Origin: G963665405 sp963665405
GTDB lineage: Bacteria > Chloroflexota > Dehalococcoidia > Lucifugimonadales > G963665405
Reading direction: 5' to 3'
DNA: 64,000 nucleotides
NCBI GenBank assembly: GCA_963665405.2
Contig: CAXXUH010000004.1
Span: 744,001 to 808,000 of the forward strand
Below the pieces are notes generated by a model. It was not told where the DNA came from, did no database searches, and saw only the letters and a program-made list of their open reading frames with translations. The position numbers and the translations under genes are program-made. Positions 1 to 8,139 of this stretch are shown piece by piece. Each line of letters opens with the position of its first letter. The stretch's first letter is position 1.

Positions 1-73
1 CCGTTTCCTCGTCACCGAACTGTTTGACCGCCTCTATCAGTGTGATTCCTTGTCGAAAACTCTTGCCTGGCAT
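1..73 (-). CDS. IS1595-family transposase, N-terminal start only (runs off the window)
   Basis: Reading leftwards from an ATG at 73, the first 24 codons give MPGKSFRQGITLIEAVKQFG followed by DEET, which resembles the N-terminus of IS1595/ISXO2-type transposases (a short region before their zinc-ribbon). An AAGGGGG-type ribosome site lies about 8 bases before this ATG, and a second in-frame ATG is at 79. A strong promoter sits directly upstream at 104-133. Only the start is visible, so the family call rests on a short stretch and could be wrong. A separate IS1595 C-terminal fragment at 983-1204 has the same orientation, so two copies may flank the toxin-antitoxin-like genes. Confidence 0.5.
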   Translation of the reverse strand, partial: MPGKSFRQGITLIEAVKQFGDEET

Positions 74-103
74 CTGCATGACCCCCTTGCCTGTATGGGT
101 AAT

Positions 104-133
104 ATTATACAGGAAACTAGGCGTGATTGTCAA
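104..133 (-). promoter_or_regulatory. Sigma70-type promoter for the leftward transposase
   Basis: On the minus strand there is a perfect -35 TTGACA (133-128) and a perfect -10 TATAAT (109-104) separated by 18 bases. Initiation would fall near 97, about 20 bases before the transposase start. It is one of the most consensus-like promoters in the window. Confidence 0.75.
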
Positions 134-182
134 GTATGTTACCCTATCTCTAAAGACCAAATACGTAAATGAGAATGTGAAC

Positions 183-431
183 ATGACAACATCGAATGGC
201 CCTAGCCTTGAACCAGTCCCTTTCCTAGATAGTAGAGTCGTAGTTGCTTACCTAGACTGCTTAGCAAGGGTGTTGATTGCCAATAAGATCGATATAAAAC
301 ACCTACTTGCCCTGGTACAGCGAGAATACGAGGCGGAAGCTGCGGACCTTCATTGGCCCGAAGATTACCGAGACTTTCTATCTGATATTCACGCAACTCT
401 AGTACGCCTGGTTGACCATCATCTGACATGA
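183..431 (+). CDS. Small protein, probable antitoxin partner of the PIN-like gene
   Basis: Encodes an 82-residue, acidic, mostly helical protein (start MTTSNGPSLEPVPFLDSRVV). I recognise no named domain. Its stop codon overlaps the ATG of the following PIN-like gene as ATGA (428-431), the arrangement expected for translationally coupled toxin-antitoxin pairs. The start at 183 is chosen because the longer upstream extension has a transposon-like promoter region beneath it and no sensible protein sequence. The surrounding DNA is clearly more AT-rich than the core genome, consistent with transfer. The antitoxin role is inference from size and context; no DNA-binding motif is obvious. Confidence 0.6.
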   Translation: MTTSNGPSLEPVPFLDSRVVVAYLDCLARVLIANKIDIKHLLALVQREYEAEAADLHWPEDYRDFLSDIHATLVRLVDHHLT

Positions 432-926
432 TTCCCATCCTTCTTTGGGTAAGATTCTTGATAATTCCCTATAATAGGCCAAGCGCTCAAAGCAGTTGGT
501 TTCCCGATGGTTCTCGCTGATAAAGGGACACCAGACGAGGATCTCATACCGGAGATGGGACGGTGTAACCAGACTTGGATTACGAAGGATGACCGCTCCA
601 AGACAGAACACGAGGGTCTATTGTCGGCCGCCAATATAAGTGTCGTCTGGGTGCGTGGACTGACTCATGGGAAGGGTAAGAAGAGGGCATCCTTACGGCA
701 CAACGCAACGTTAAAAGACATCTTGAGAATGCTTGTGAACAAGTTAGACCGCATAACAGACCAGATTGCCGAAGCTCGTGGGCCTAGGTACTTCCTTCTA
801 TACACTAATACCTCAAAGGCTAACCAAGATAAAATCGCGACTTTTACCACGCTCCGAGAGGTCCGTGATAGTTTGGCTGGTTTGCCGAGGAGAGAACATG
901 GGCAAGGAAACAGAAAACGAGGATAG
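428..926 (+). pseudogene. PIN-like (DUF5615/VapC45-type) toxin gene with a frameshift
   Basis: The ATG at 428 overlaps the previous stop codon and starts MIPILLWVRFLI in frame 2. The rest of the protein is in frame 3, beginning FPIIGQALKAVGFPMVLADK just after a stop at 462 and running to 926. Joined by a +1 shift around 461-465 the two halves give the usual layout of PIN-like nucleases: a start ending in RFLI, IGQALKAVG, then GTPDEDLIPEMGR and WITKDDR, an acidic-rich fold expected to bind metal and cut RNA. The second half alone has an ATG at 507 but would lose the first strand and its acidic residue. Either a real inactivating frameshift or a sequencing error; the gene continues to a helical tail that overlaps the next small gene. 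Confidence 0.6.
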
Positions 927-1047
927 GAAGAGACCTTTGACAAAGAAGGTGTTTGAGCGGTTGCTGACCAGGGCGGCCCAGCCTATACGGAAGCCACCCG
1001 CCCCAGAAGCTGCACGAAAATCAGCTCCGAGTCGCTCCGATGGTTGA
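898..1047 (+). CDS. Small basic protein, possibly truncated
   Basis: A 49-residue basic ORF starting MGKETENEDRKRPLTKKVFE, preceded by a good GAGGAGA ribosome site and overlapping the end of the PIN-like gene by 29 bases, so it looks like the third gene of the same small operon. Its last residues (after about 1,000) run into DNA that on the other strand codes for the IS1595 transposase remnant, so the natural C-terminus has probably been replaced. No domain recognised; function unknown. Confidence 0.45.
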   Translation: MGKETENEDRKRPLTKKVFERLLTRAAQPIRKPPAPEAARKSAPSRSDG

Positions 1048-1204
1048 ACCTGTACACGTAGGCGTCGAGGTAGCCTTGCAGGTATTTGGGGCTGACCGCG
1101 TGATTCACGCCGTCAATCCGCCGCTTGACGTTGCTCCACATCCCTTCGATATTGTTGGTGTGGACCCGTCCGGCGACGTACTGCTTGGCTGAGTGCCGGA
1201 CCAC
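983..1204 (-). pseudogene. IS1595-family transposase, C-terminal fragment
   Basis: The minus-strand frame contains VHTNNIEGMWSNVKRRIDGV, then YLQGYLDAYVYRFNHR. This is the conserved C-terminal block of IS1595/ISXO2 transposases (histidine-asparagine-glutamate part of the catalytic core: HTN...EG.WS..KR). Only about 70 residues remain; the zinc-ribbon and the first two catalytic residues are missing and the upstream DNA at 1,205 switches to an unrelated ATPase gene. It is therefore a decayed remnant left by insertion and deletion. Confidence 0.8.
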
Positions 1205-1703
1205 GCCAGCGCCTCAGCCATGCGGTTTCGCTTAGGTGCAAATCACCCGTGCGCCATGCCAAAGACTCTACGCCGATTAGGTCAGTGGCGCGGAGTAGCT
1301 GCATGCGCTTCGCTAGTGTGGTGGCCCGGTCCTCATTGTCCCACCAGATCACGCGCCGACCGGCCCGTAACTGCTGGATGGTGGCCATTAAAGCAATCCA
1401 ACTTTTACCCGAAGATGGTTCACCAAAAATGGTGTTCGCTACACCCTCATACAGCAACGTTTCCCCGTCTTCGCGCACAAACGCCGATGGCAGCCGTTCA
1501 ACGTCTAGTAGGGTGACTTCCTGCCCGAAGTCTGCAAAGGTGAGCCCTGCGGCTGGTTCGCTGGCGTCGTAACCGTCTTGGCGGCGCTCCCTGCGCGATA
1601 TTTCCCGGTCCTTGACGCTCCGCTCCCTGGCCAATAGCGCCGTCCCACCTTCGGGGTCGCGCACAAACGCCGACTCTAGTAGGGTGACTTCCTGCCCGGG
1701 CAA
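1205..1703 (-). pseudogene. RecA-like (AAA_25-type) P-loop ATPase, truncated plasmid/phage gene
   Basis: The minus-strand frame carries a Walker A motif IFGEPSSGKSWIAL followed about 25 residues later by RVIWWDNEDRATTLAKRM, typical of the RecA-like ATPase domain of RepA/primase-helicase proteins on plasmids and prophages. The frame is cut after about 50 further residues where the IS1595 remnant begins, so the Walker B region and the C-terminal half are lost. The upstream part contains a duplicated block (see 1474-1770) in which GQEVTLL and SAFVR occur twice. No intact start can be trusted. It marks this region as the remains of a replicon or prophage. Confidence 0.65.
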
Positions 1704-1770
1704 GCCCTGCGGCTGGTTCGCTGGCGGTGCCGCGATATCCTTGACGCTCCGCTCCCGCGTCGAGCCATAT
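1474..1770. repeat. Imperfect internal direct duplication, period about 170 bp
   Basis: Several blocks occur twice in the same order: GCGCACAAACGCCGA (1474 and 1660), TAGTAGGGTGACTTCCTGCC (about 1507 and 1678), CCCTGCGGCTGGTTCGCTGG (about 1545 and 1706) and CCTTGACGCTCCGCTCCC (about 1612 and 1740). Small indels between the two units put them in different frames, so the duplication damages the ATPase gene it lies in. Confidence 0.8.
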
Positions 1771-1924
1771 TGGCCTCATCCTGAGCCTGTACCTCGGCGC
1801 AAGCCTTGTCCCATATCCTCAGGCCCTCTTTGTACAGGGCCGCGTCCTCGGCATCCGCCGCCGCCTCTCGCACCTTTTCGTAGGCCAGGCCATCGCAAAC
1901 CAAACAAAGGCCCGCGTCGTCTAA
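1704..1924 (-). pseudogene. Remnant of an unknown accessory gene cut by the IS1380 copy
   Basis: Next to the left end of the first IS1380 element the minus strand is open and gives GLCLVCDGLAYEKVREAAAD followed by a helical, acidic stretch ending near RRGS. The two closely spaced cysteines (CLVC) could be half of a zinc-binding site. I do not recognise the family. The frame is interrupted at 1924 by the insertion sequence and downstream by the duplicated ATPase region. Confidence 0.35.
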
Positions 1925-3638
1925 GCCCGAATCCACCGAATGACGGCCTTGGGGACAGCCCATGAAGAAGCTAGAGGGTGCTCCTCTGAATCTGGGATAA
2001 TGGTTTTGGAACAGAAACCCGCGCGGAAACAAGGAGCACCCAATAGATGCTGCCACAGAACAAACCCGACCGTATCCGCATCCTCTTTGACGACCATCGC
2101 CTGGTGGCCAATGCCGGCCTGCTCGTGCCGGCCACCCTCGCCCGGCACCTGGGCCTGCGAGAACTCGTCGACCATCACCTTGACCTCGGCGGCGCGCCGG
2201 GACGGGCGAACACGGGGGACAAGATGCTGACGCTGGTCGCTTCCGCGCTGGCTGGCGGCGACTGCATCGACGACGCCGATGCGCTGCGCGCTGGTGGGAC
2301 GGTCGGTGTTCTAGGCTGCGTGGTCAAGGCGCCATCCACCCTGGGGACCTTCCTGCGCAGCTTCCGGTGGGGGCATGTCCGTCAACTCGACCGCGTGAGC
2401 CGCCAGTTGTTGGCCCGGGCCTGGGCCGCTGGGGCCGGACCCGGCGACTCGCCCCTGACCATCGACCTGGACTCGACCATCTGCGAGACCTATGGACTGG
2501 CCAAGGAGGGAGCGCGCCACCACGGCTATACCGGCAAGCGGGGCTATCACCCCCTGTTGGCCGTCGCCGCCGGCACCGGCGACGTGCTGATGTCCCGGCT
2601 GCGCGAGGGCCGCGCCAACACCGCTCGGGGCGCCGCCCACTTCCTGCGTGAAACGGTGAGCCGGGTTCGCCGTGCCGGGGCCAGCGGGCAACTTACGGCG
2701 CGGGCCGACAGCGGCTTCTACGCCCACGCTCTCGTCGCCGCCTGTCGTGAGATGGATGTCCGCTTCTCCATCACCATCCGCCAGCACAAAAGCCTGCGGA
2801 ACCTGATCGAGGCGATTCCCGATGCAGACTGGACGCCGGTCCCCTACTGGATGGACGGCGCCGCCGATGTGGCGCAGACCACCTACACCCCCTTCCGGAC
2901 TGAGCCCGGCGCCGCACCGGTGCGGCTCATCGTCCGGCGGGTGAAGCCCACGCCCGGTTCCCAACTGGCCCTCTTCGCCACCTACAGCTATCACGGCTTC
3001 ATCACCGACCGGGACGGAGAGACCCTGGAACTGGAGGCCGACCACCGCCGCCACGCCGAGATCGAGAACGCCATTCGAGACCTCAAGTACGGCGTCGGTC
3101 TGAACCACATGCCGTCCGGCCGCTTCGCCGCCAACGGCGCTTGGCTGGCGGTACAGGTGATGGCCCACAACCTGGCCCGCTGGACGGCGCGGATCGGTCT
3201 GGGCGAGCAGATCGCGACCACCAAGACCCTTCGGCGACGGTTCTTCTCCCTGGCCGGACGGCTCACCCGCTCGGCACGCCGCCTCACCCTGCATCTGCCA
3301 CAGCGCTGGCCTTGGGAAACCCAGTTCAGTCGCGCCCTGGCACGGCTGCGAGCGATTCCACTCCCAGCCTGACGGCGCCCGTCCGCAACTGACCCGCCAT
3401 CCGCCCAACCGAACGTCCCCGCAAACTCGCGCCAGTCCGGTCCGCGAGCACCTCTCGCCGCGTCCTCTCCCCGCCATCTCGCCCTACCCAACGTCCCCAG
3501 ACGGTCACAAGGTCTCCCCGCGGCGGCTGAAGACAGACACCGGCCCCATTTACCCGAATCGTGCCCGGACCATCGCCTCCCTTTGCCCCTCATCACCCAT
3601 TCTGCTGCTGCAACGTCATACCTTCGGTGGATTCGGGC
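1925..3638 (+). mobile_element. IS1380-family insertion sequence, copy 1
   Basis: A 1,714-bp element bounded by inverted ends GCCCGAATCCACCGAA at the left and its reverse complement at the right, with a single transposase gene. It is the same length as copy 2 at 8681-10394 and in the same orientation; I see only two base differences between the transposase genes. The left flank is TAA and the right flank TTA, so this copy has no matching target duplication of its own. Confidence 0.9.
2047..3372 (+). CDS. IS1380-family transposase (copy 1)
   Basis: A 441-residue transposase that starts MLPQNKPDRIRILFDDHRLV and carries the DDE domain of Pfam group 1 (IS1380). Catalytic aspartate regions are visible as TIDLDSTICETYG and TARADSGFYAH; a later ENAIRDLKYG supplies the expected glutamate. 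The C-terminus is basic. Length is normal for the family and there is no frameshift, so the element could still be active. The other copy differs in this protein at one residue (T here, R in copy 2, in VKPxPGSQ). Confidence 0.95.
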   Translation: MLPQNKPDRIRILFDDHRLVANAGLLVPATLARHLGLRELVDHHLDLGGAPGRANTGDKMLTLVASALAGGDCIDDADALRAGGTVGVLGCVVKAPSTLGTFLRSFRWGHVRQLDRVSRQLLARAWAAGAGPGDSPLTIDLDSTICETYGLAKEGARHHGYTGKRGYHPLLAVAAGTGDVLMSRLREGRANTARGAAHFLRETVSRVRRAGASGQLTARADSGFYAHALVAACREMDVRFSITIRQHKSLRNLIEAIPDADWTPVPYWMDGAADVAQTTYTPFRTEPGAAPVRLIVRRVKPTPGSQLALFATYSYHGFITDRDGETLELEADHRRHAEIENAIRDLKYGVGLNHMPSGRFAANGAWLAVQVMAHNLARWTARIGLGEQIATTKTLRRRFFSLAGRLTRSARRLTLHLPQRWPWETQFSRALARLRAIPLPA

Positions 3639-3853
3639 TTAGGCGGACCGCGAAGGGGCTCGGCCCCCTTCGGAACCCCCGGCCGGGGCCTGTCGAACGC
3701 ACTGTGCGCCCCTACGCTCAGGAAAGTCATGCTGGACGGCCCAGTATCGGACTGTGAAAGGACCCTGCGTCTCCGCGGGCCGCGTTGCATCCCGGTAGAC
3801 GCTGTGTCAGACTGAAATTCGGGGCTCTGACCGTGCAGAGGAGAGGGAGGATC
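3639..3853 (+). other. Intergenic stretch with repeat fragments
   Basis: Right of the first IS1380 copy lies a fragment of the dispersed repeat seen elsewhere (GGGGCTCGGCCCCCTTCGGA at about 3656, a hairpin) and a TGTCGAACGCACTGTGCGCC-type segment. No gene is visible. Confidence 0.5.
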
Positions 3854-5254
3854 ATGTCGCCCAAGGCCTCACCCAGAACCGTCGGGGAGCTGCGAAAAAG
3901 CCGGTACCGGCCGGTAAGCGTTCGGGCTGAGATGAGAAAGAACCTGATCCGCAAGATCGAGGCGGATGAGGAGCTTTTTCCGGGGATCATCGGCTTCGAC
4001 AAGACGGTCGTACCGCAGCTCGAGAACGCGATACTTGCCGGCCAGGCGATCATCCTGCTCGGGGAGAGAGGGCAGGCCAAGAGCCGCCTGATCCGCCAGC
4101 TCGTCGGCCTGCTGGACGAGTCGATTCCCGCAGTCGCCGGCTGCGACCTGAACGACGATCCGTACGATCCAATCTGCAGGAGGTGCAAGGACCTGGTCGC
4201 CGAGCTTGGCGACGACGTCCCGGTCGACTGGCTTTCCAGGGAGCGCCGGTATAGCGAGAAGCTCGCCACACCCGACATATCGGTAGCCGATCTGATCGGA
4301 GAGGTCGACCCGGTGAAGGTGGCGGAGGGGCGATACCTGTCGGACGAGCTGACCATCCACTACGGTCTCATCCCGCGGGCGAACCGGGGCATCTTCTCCA
4401 TCAACGAGCTGCCGGACCTGTCGGAGCGCATCCAGGTCGCCATGCTGAATCTGATGGAGGAGCGCGACGTCCAGATACGGGGCTATCGCATAATGCTGCC
4501 GGTGGACGTGTTCGTCGTGGCCACCGCGAACCCGGAGGACTACACCAACCGGGGCCGTATCATTACCCCCCTCAAGGATCGCTACGGCGCGCAGATTCGC
4601 ACTCACTATCCGACGACCAGAGAGCATGAGATCGAGATCTTCGAGCAGGAGAGCACGAGCTTCCCCGACACGTCGAAGAGGGTCACGTTTCCTCAGTACA
4701 TGAAGGAGGTGGTGGCCGAGATCACCTGGCTGGCTCGCAGGAGTCCCGACATCAGCCAGAGGTCGGGCGTCAGCCTGCGGGTGTCGATCTCCAACTACGA
4801 GACCTTACAGGGCAGCGCCTTCAAGCGGGGTATCCGGCTCAGGGAGCAGGCCTCGCCGAGAATCAGCGACCTGCCGAGCGTCCTGGCCTCCACCGTCGGC
4901 AAGGTGGAGATGGAAGGGGTAGAGGAGGGCCGAGAGGCCAAGGTGGTCGGCGGTCTTATCAAGAAGGCCGTCCTGAACGTGTTCTGCCGCTACTTCGACG
5001 CCGCCGAGTTCGACCGGGTGGTCGAGTGCTTCGACGAGGGGCTCGTGGTTGAGACCGGCTCCAGCACCCCGTCCCAGGAGTACGTCAAGCTGCTGCCCCA
5101 GGTCGCCGACCTGGACGGGCTGATCCGTCGCGTCGAGCCCACCAAGGAGCCGGCGGCGGTGGCGTCCGCGGTCGAGTTCGCCCTCGAGGGGCTGCACCTG
5201 AATCGCAGGCTGAACCGGGACGCGATGGACGGCGGGTACGCCTACCGGACGTAG
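3854..5254 (+). CDS. ChlI/MoxR-like AAA+ ATPase
   Basis: A 466-residue AAA+ protein of the magnesium-chelatase subunit I / MoxR type. Walker A is GERGQAKS (residues about 70-77); the Walker B region is GIFSINELPDL and the sensor region VFVVATANPEDYTNRG. Between them a cysteine cluster (GCDLNDDPYDPICRRC) is characteristic of a ChlI-like subgroup. ATG at 3854 is preceded by GAGAGGGAGG. Such ATPases normally act with a von Willebrand A-domain partner encoded next door to remodel or activate target proteins; here the downstream neighbour is a repeat-filled gap and a gene on the other strand, so the partner is absent or elsewhere. The gene lies inside the segment between the two IS1380 copies. Confidence 0.85.
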   Translation: MSPKASPRTVGELRKSRYRPVSVRAEMRKNLIRKIEADEELFPGIIGFDKTVVPQLENAILAGQAIILLGERGQAKSRLIRQLVGLLDESIPAVAGCDLNDDPYDPICRRCKDLVAELGDDVPVDWLSRERRYSEKLATPDISVADLIGEVDPVKVAEGRYLSDELTIHYGLIPRANRGIFSINELPDLSERIQVAMLNLMEERDVQIRGYRIMLPVDVFVVATANPEDYTNRGRIITPLKDRYGAQIRTHYPTTREHEIEIFEQESTSFPDTSKRVTFPQYMKEVVAEITWLARRSPDISQRSGVSLRVSISNYETLQGSAFKRGIRLREQASPRISDLPSVLASTVGKVEMEGVEEGREAKVVGGLIKKAVLNVFCRYFDAAEFDRVVECFDEGLVVETGSSTPSQEYVKLLPQVADLDGLIRRVEPTKEPAAVASAVEFALEGLHLNRRLNRDAMDGGYAYRT

Positions 5255-5676
5255 TCTCCGGCGTGGGGTCCGCCTTCCTGACGCTCCTCCGTGCGCATGG
5301 AGAGACGCGCCTCCTCTGCATATTCTTCGTCTCACTCAGAATGCCAACAGCAAGGAGAGTGCAGAGGGGCTCGGCCTCTCTGCCGGGAGTCTGAGGGTGT
5401 CCCTCAGAAATCACCCACCTCTTGACTTGGGGCGGGGCTCGATTCGGGTGCAGGCGCCGGAGGACCTCCGCCTCCCCAGATTCTTGGTGTGCAGAGGGCT
5501 GGGCCTCTCTGTCGGGAGTCTGAGGGTGTCCCTCAGAAATCACCCATCTCTCTATTCGGGGGTGGGGCTCGATCGAGTGTTGGCGAGGGAGGCGCTCCGC
5601 CTCCCCAGATTCTTCCCCGCGGGTCAGAATGACAACGGGGCGAGGACTTACTCACAAGCTCTCGGAATGACAGTCG
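5255..5676. repeat. Intergenic block of dispersed repeats, families A and B
   Basis: Contains two copies of family A (5359-5415 and 5489-5545): a GC-rich hairpin, CGGGAGTCTGAGGG, then TGTCCCTCAGAAATCACCC, in which CTGAGGG and CCCTCAG form a second hairpin. Each is followed by a family B segment with CGCCTCCCCAGATTCTT and, in the second, TCAGAATGACAAC (about 5590-5635). No gene or promoter is evident. Confidence 0.8.
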
Positions 5677-7314
5677 TTACGGATCGGGGTCGTACAGCGC
5701 CTCGTAGATGTTCCCGGCTCGGCGGAATCCGAACTCGGTAAGGAGTAGGGGGTGCTGGAAGGTGAAGAAGGTCGGGGACCGGCCGTCGTTGTGGCGGACA
5801 ATGGCGCGAAGCGCGTCGTCGATGTCGGCCGGGAGGTCCGCAGGCATCCGCTCCGGAAACCTTCTGTGGAGGTCGCGGCCGTACCAGTCGAACTGGAGGA
5901 GGGGCACGGCCACGATGGCCACGTCCCGCTCGCGGCTCTCCACGTAGCTTATGTACCAGAGGCCGAAGATGTCGGTCTCGGAGTGGCCCAGGACGACCGA
6001 TCCGTCGGGTGCCGTATCGAGGATGCCGGCCGCCCGGTCGACGGCTCTGTGATCGTCCCGCAGGTTCTGCGAGCCGTAGTTCAGGGCGACCCCGATCCCC
6101 GGTAGCAGCGCGAACGCGGCGACGCTGAGAATCAAGGCAGGGTGCAGGGCAGCTATCCGCTCTCGAACCGGTCGCGAGATGCTCAGGCTGTCGAGACCCC
6201 GGGGGAGCCAGACCGTCAGGAACATGAAGAAGCCGGCCGCCACCCAGGTCGAGAACACCAGGAACGCCGGTATCAGCAGGACCTGAGAATCTACGCTGTT
6301 GAAGGTCACCGCGTAGGCGATGATCGCGACGATCGACAGCAGTCCCGTCCCGAGGAGCCACGGTGCGTGGGAGCGGAGGGGTCCGACCGCCATCAGCCCG
6401 AAGAATAGCCCAAGAGGGTTGAACTGGCTGAAGAGGATCGTGAGCCACGAGGACGCACTCTTGAGGATCGCCTCAGGCGGCACGCCGAACAGGTACCCCT
6501 GGTATGCTCGTCCGCTCAGCATCCATCCGAAGCCGGACAGGGAGTCCGGGTCGCCCCAGTTGATCGGTGGGGTCTGCGAGGCGCGGATGGGCAGGTAGAC
6601 GTAGACGGCGAGGCCCAGTATCAGTCCGGCCGCGGCCCACGGCGAGACGACCCTCCGCCAGCCGATCGCCGATCCGATCCAGACCAGGGCGGGCAGGGCC
6701 ACCGCCAGCAGAGTGAGGTGGTTCCCGAGTCCGAGTCCCAGCAGCAGCCCGAACAGGGCCATCCTCCGGCCGACGTGCGGCGGCGGCTCGGCGGTCCGGC
6801 GGAGCGCGATCTGAGCGGCCAGCAGAAGCAGCCCCGCGGAGAAGGCAAGGTTCAGCGCGTAGACCTCGGTGATGGTGGCCTGCGACCAGAACAGAGGCGA
6901 CGTGGCCAGAACGGCGGCCCCCAGGGCCGACGCGCCGGCCGCCAGCAGGGGTGGGGCTGCCGGTCTGAGGAAACGGCAGCAGCGGAGGTTCACGCCGTAG
7001 AGAAGACCCACCGACGTCGAGGCCAGCACGGAGGACAGGAGGTTCCCTCGAAAGGCGAAGTCGCCGATGCGGACGATGGACGCAAACGAGCCCAGCAGCA
7101 GGGTGTACGTGGGGTAACCCGGTGGGTGCGGGATGCCCCAGGTCCGGGCGGCGGCTAGGAACTCGCCCCCGTCTACGCCGAGGCCATCCCATCCCCAGGT
7201 GAGGGTAGGCGCGAGGGTCGACAGGTAGAGAGCCAGCGACCCGGCCACCAGGGCCGCGCCCACCAGGACCGTGCTCGACCTGATCGCCGCGCCGAATCTT
7301 CCCATCCGGTACAT
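5677..7314 (-). CDS. DUF2723 (TMEM260-like) multi-pass membrane protein
   Basis: About 545 residues with some ten or more hydrophobic segments and a soluble C-terminal domain of about 130 residues. The N-terminal block GVDGGEFLAAARTWGIPHPP, with acidic residues in the first external loop and a HPPGYPTY motif, is the hallmark of the DUF2723 family, which has the GT-C fold of lipid-linked sugar transferases; a protein O-mannosyltransferase-like role is known for the human relative. Start at 7314 (MYRMGRFGAA) is chosen because the longer reading has no membrane-protein character; 7305 is equally possible. It stands alone with repeat-filled gaps on both sides. Substrate unknown. Confidence 0.85.
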   Translation of the reverse strand: MYRMGRFGAAIRSSTVLVGAALVAGSLALYLSTLAPTLTWGWDGLGVDGGEFLAAARTWGIPHPPGYPTYTLLLGSFASIVRIGDFAFRGNLLSSVLASTSVGLLYGVNLRCCRFLRPAAPPLLAAGASALGAAVLATSPLFWSQATITEVYALNLAFSAGLLLLAAQIALRRTAEPPPHVGRRMALFGLLLGLGLGNHLTLLAVALPALVWIGSAIGWRRVVSPWAAAGLILGLAVYVYLPIRASQTPPINWGDPDSLSGFGWMLSGRAYQGYLFGVPPEAILKSASSWLTILFSQFNPLGLFFGLMAVGPLRSHAPWLLGTGLLSIVAIIAYAVTFNSVDSQVLLIPAFLVFSTWVAAGFFMFLTVWLPRGLDSLSISRPVRERIAALHPALILSVAAFALLPGIGVALNYGSQNLRDDHRAVDRAAGILDTAPDGSVVLGHSETDIFGLWYISYVESRERDVAIVAVPLLQFDWYGRDLHRRFPERMPADLPADIDDALRAIVRHNDGRSPTFFTFQHPLLLTEFGFRRAGNIYEALYDPDP

Positions 7315-7552
7315 AGTACCCGCATGTCCGGGCGACTGGAACGGGTGGGGTGGGGGGCCTTTCCTAACGGTTCCGTGCGAGGGGAAGGGATCTTGCCCCC
7401 TCCCCAGATCCATCGGCGTGACTCAGAACGACGATAGGGCAGGAACCTGCTCACACGCTCTCAGGATGACTGCAGCGTGGGGGACGGAGACAGCTGGAAC
7501 GGGAAGGAGACTCCACAAAGCCTGAAGGTCACTGACAACGGCAACAGTCGGC

Positions 7553-7918
7553 TCAAAGCTGAGTAGATGCAGGAGCCTCGGCAGTGGGGCGGCCGTCTTC
7601 GGCGCCACCGCCGAGTGGGGCCAGCGTGCAAAAGTCTACTATGCGTGTCCCCTCGACCTCGAAGAGAGAGTCGCGAAGGCCTAACGGCTCGGACACCCTC
7701 AGCCGAATCTGGACGAGCTCCTTGCGGTCGCACTCCACGCGCAGGGGGCTGAGGTGAGCCTCTCGACGTAGCTCAGCCAAGAACCACATCAAATGAACGG
7801 GCGCTCTGACTTCTACAGTAAGCATCATCGTGTCCGGAGCTGAGCCGAGGGTCGGGCCCTCTGCGGCGCCGTTGGGACCGGACGCCCTTTGAACCGCCGC
7901 CGAAGTTACGCTGGCCAT
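7553..7918 (-). CDS. Hypothetical protein
   Basis: A 121-residue ORF starting MASVTSAAVQRASG with a GGAGG ribosome site ten bases upstream. The middle part (MLTVEVRAPVHLMWFLAELR, then RVECDRKELVQIRLRVSEPL) alternates hydrophobic and charged residues like a small alpha/beta domain; the C-terminus is glycine/alanine-rich. I recognise no family. It lies in the segment between the IS1380 copies, with no partner close by. Confidence 0.45.
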   Translation of the reverse strand: MASVTSAAVQRASGPNGAAEGPTLGSAPDTMMLTVEVRAPVHLMWFLAELRREAHLSPLRVECDRKELVQIRLRVSEPLGLRDSLFEVEGTRIVDFCTLAPLGGGAEDGRPTAEAPASTQL

Positions 7919-8139
7919 TTGCTTTGGTCCTCCGATGACTCGTCGAGTGCGTGTCCAGAGTGCCATAGCGCGCATTACAGATGTGTTACAAAGGGGGTCG
8001 ATCAGGGAGCCTGAACGCGGAAAGAGCAAGCACGGCAGCCGGGTCCTTCAGGAAAGCGGTCTGCGGCCGGGTCACCGGTGTGGAGAGTATGCCAGCTCGC
8101 AGGATGGATACCAGACGGTTCCATCGGACCAGGGACCGA

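Noticed and set aside
2311..3477. Long minus-strand ORF opposite the IS1380 transposase (also at 9067-10233)
   Set aside because: It is a GC-rich shadow of the transposase gene, with no domain and no ribosome site.
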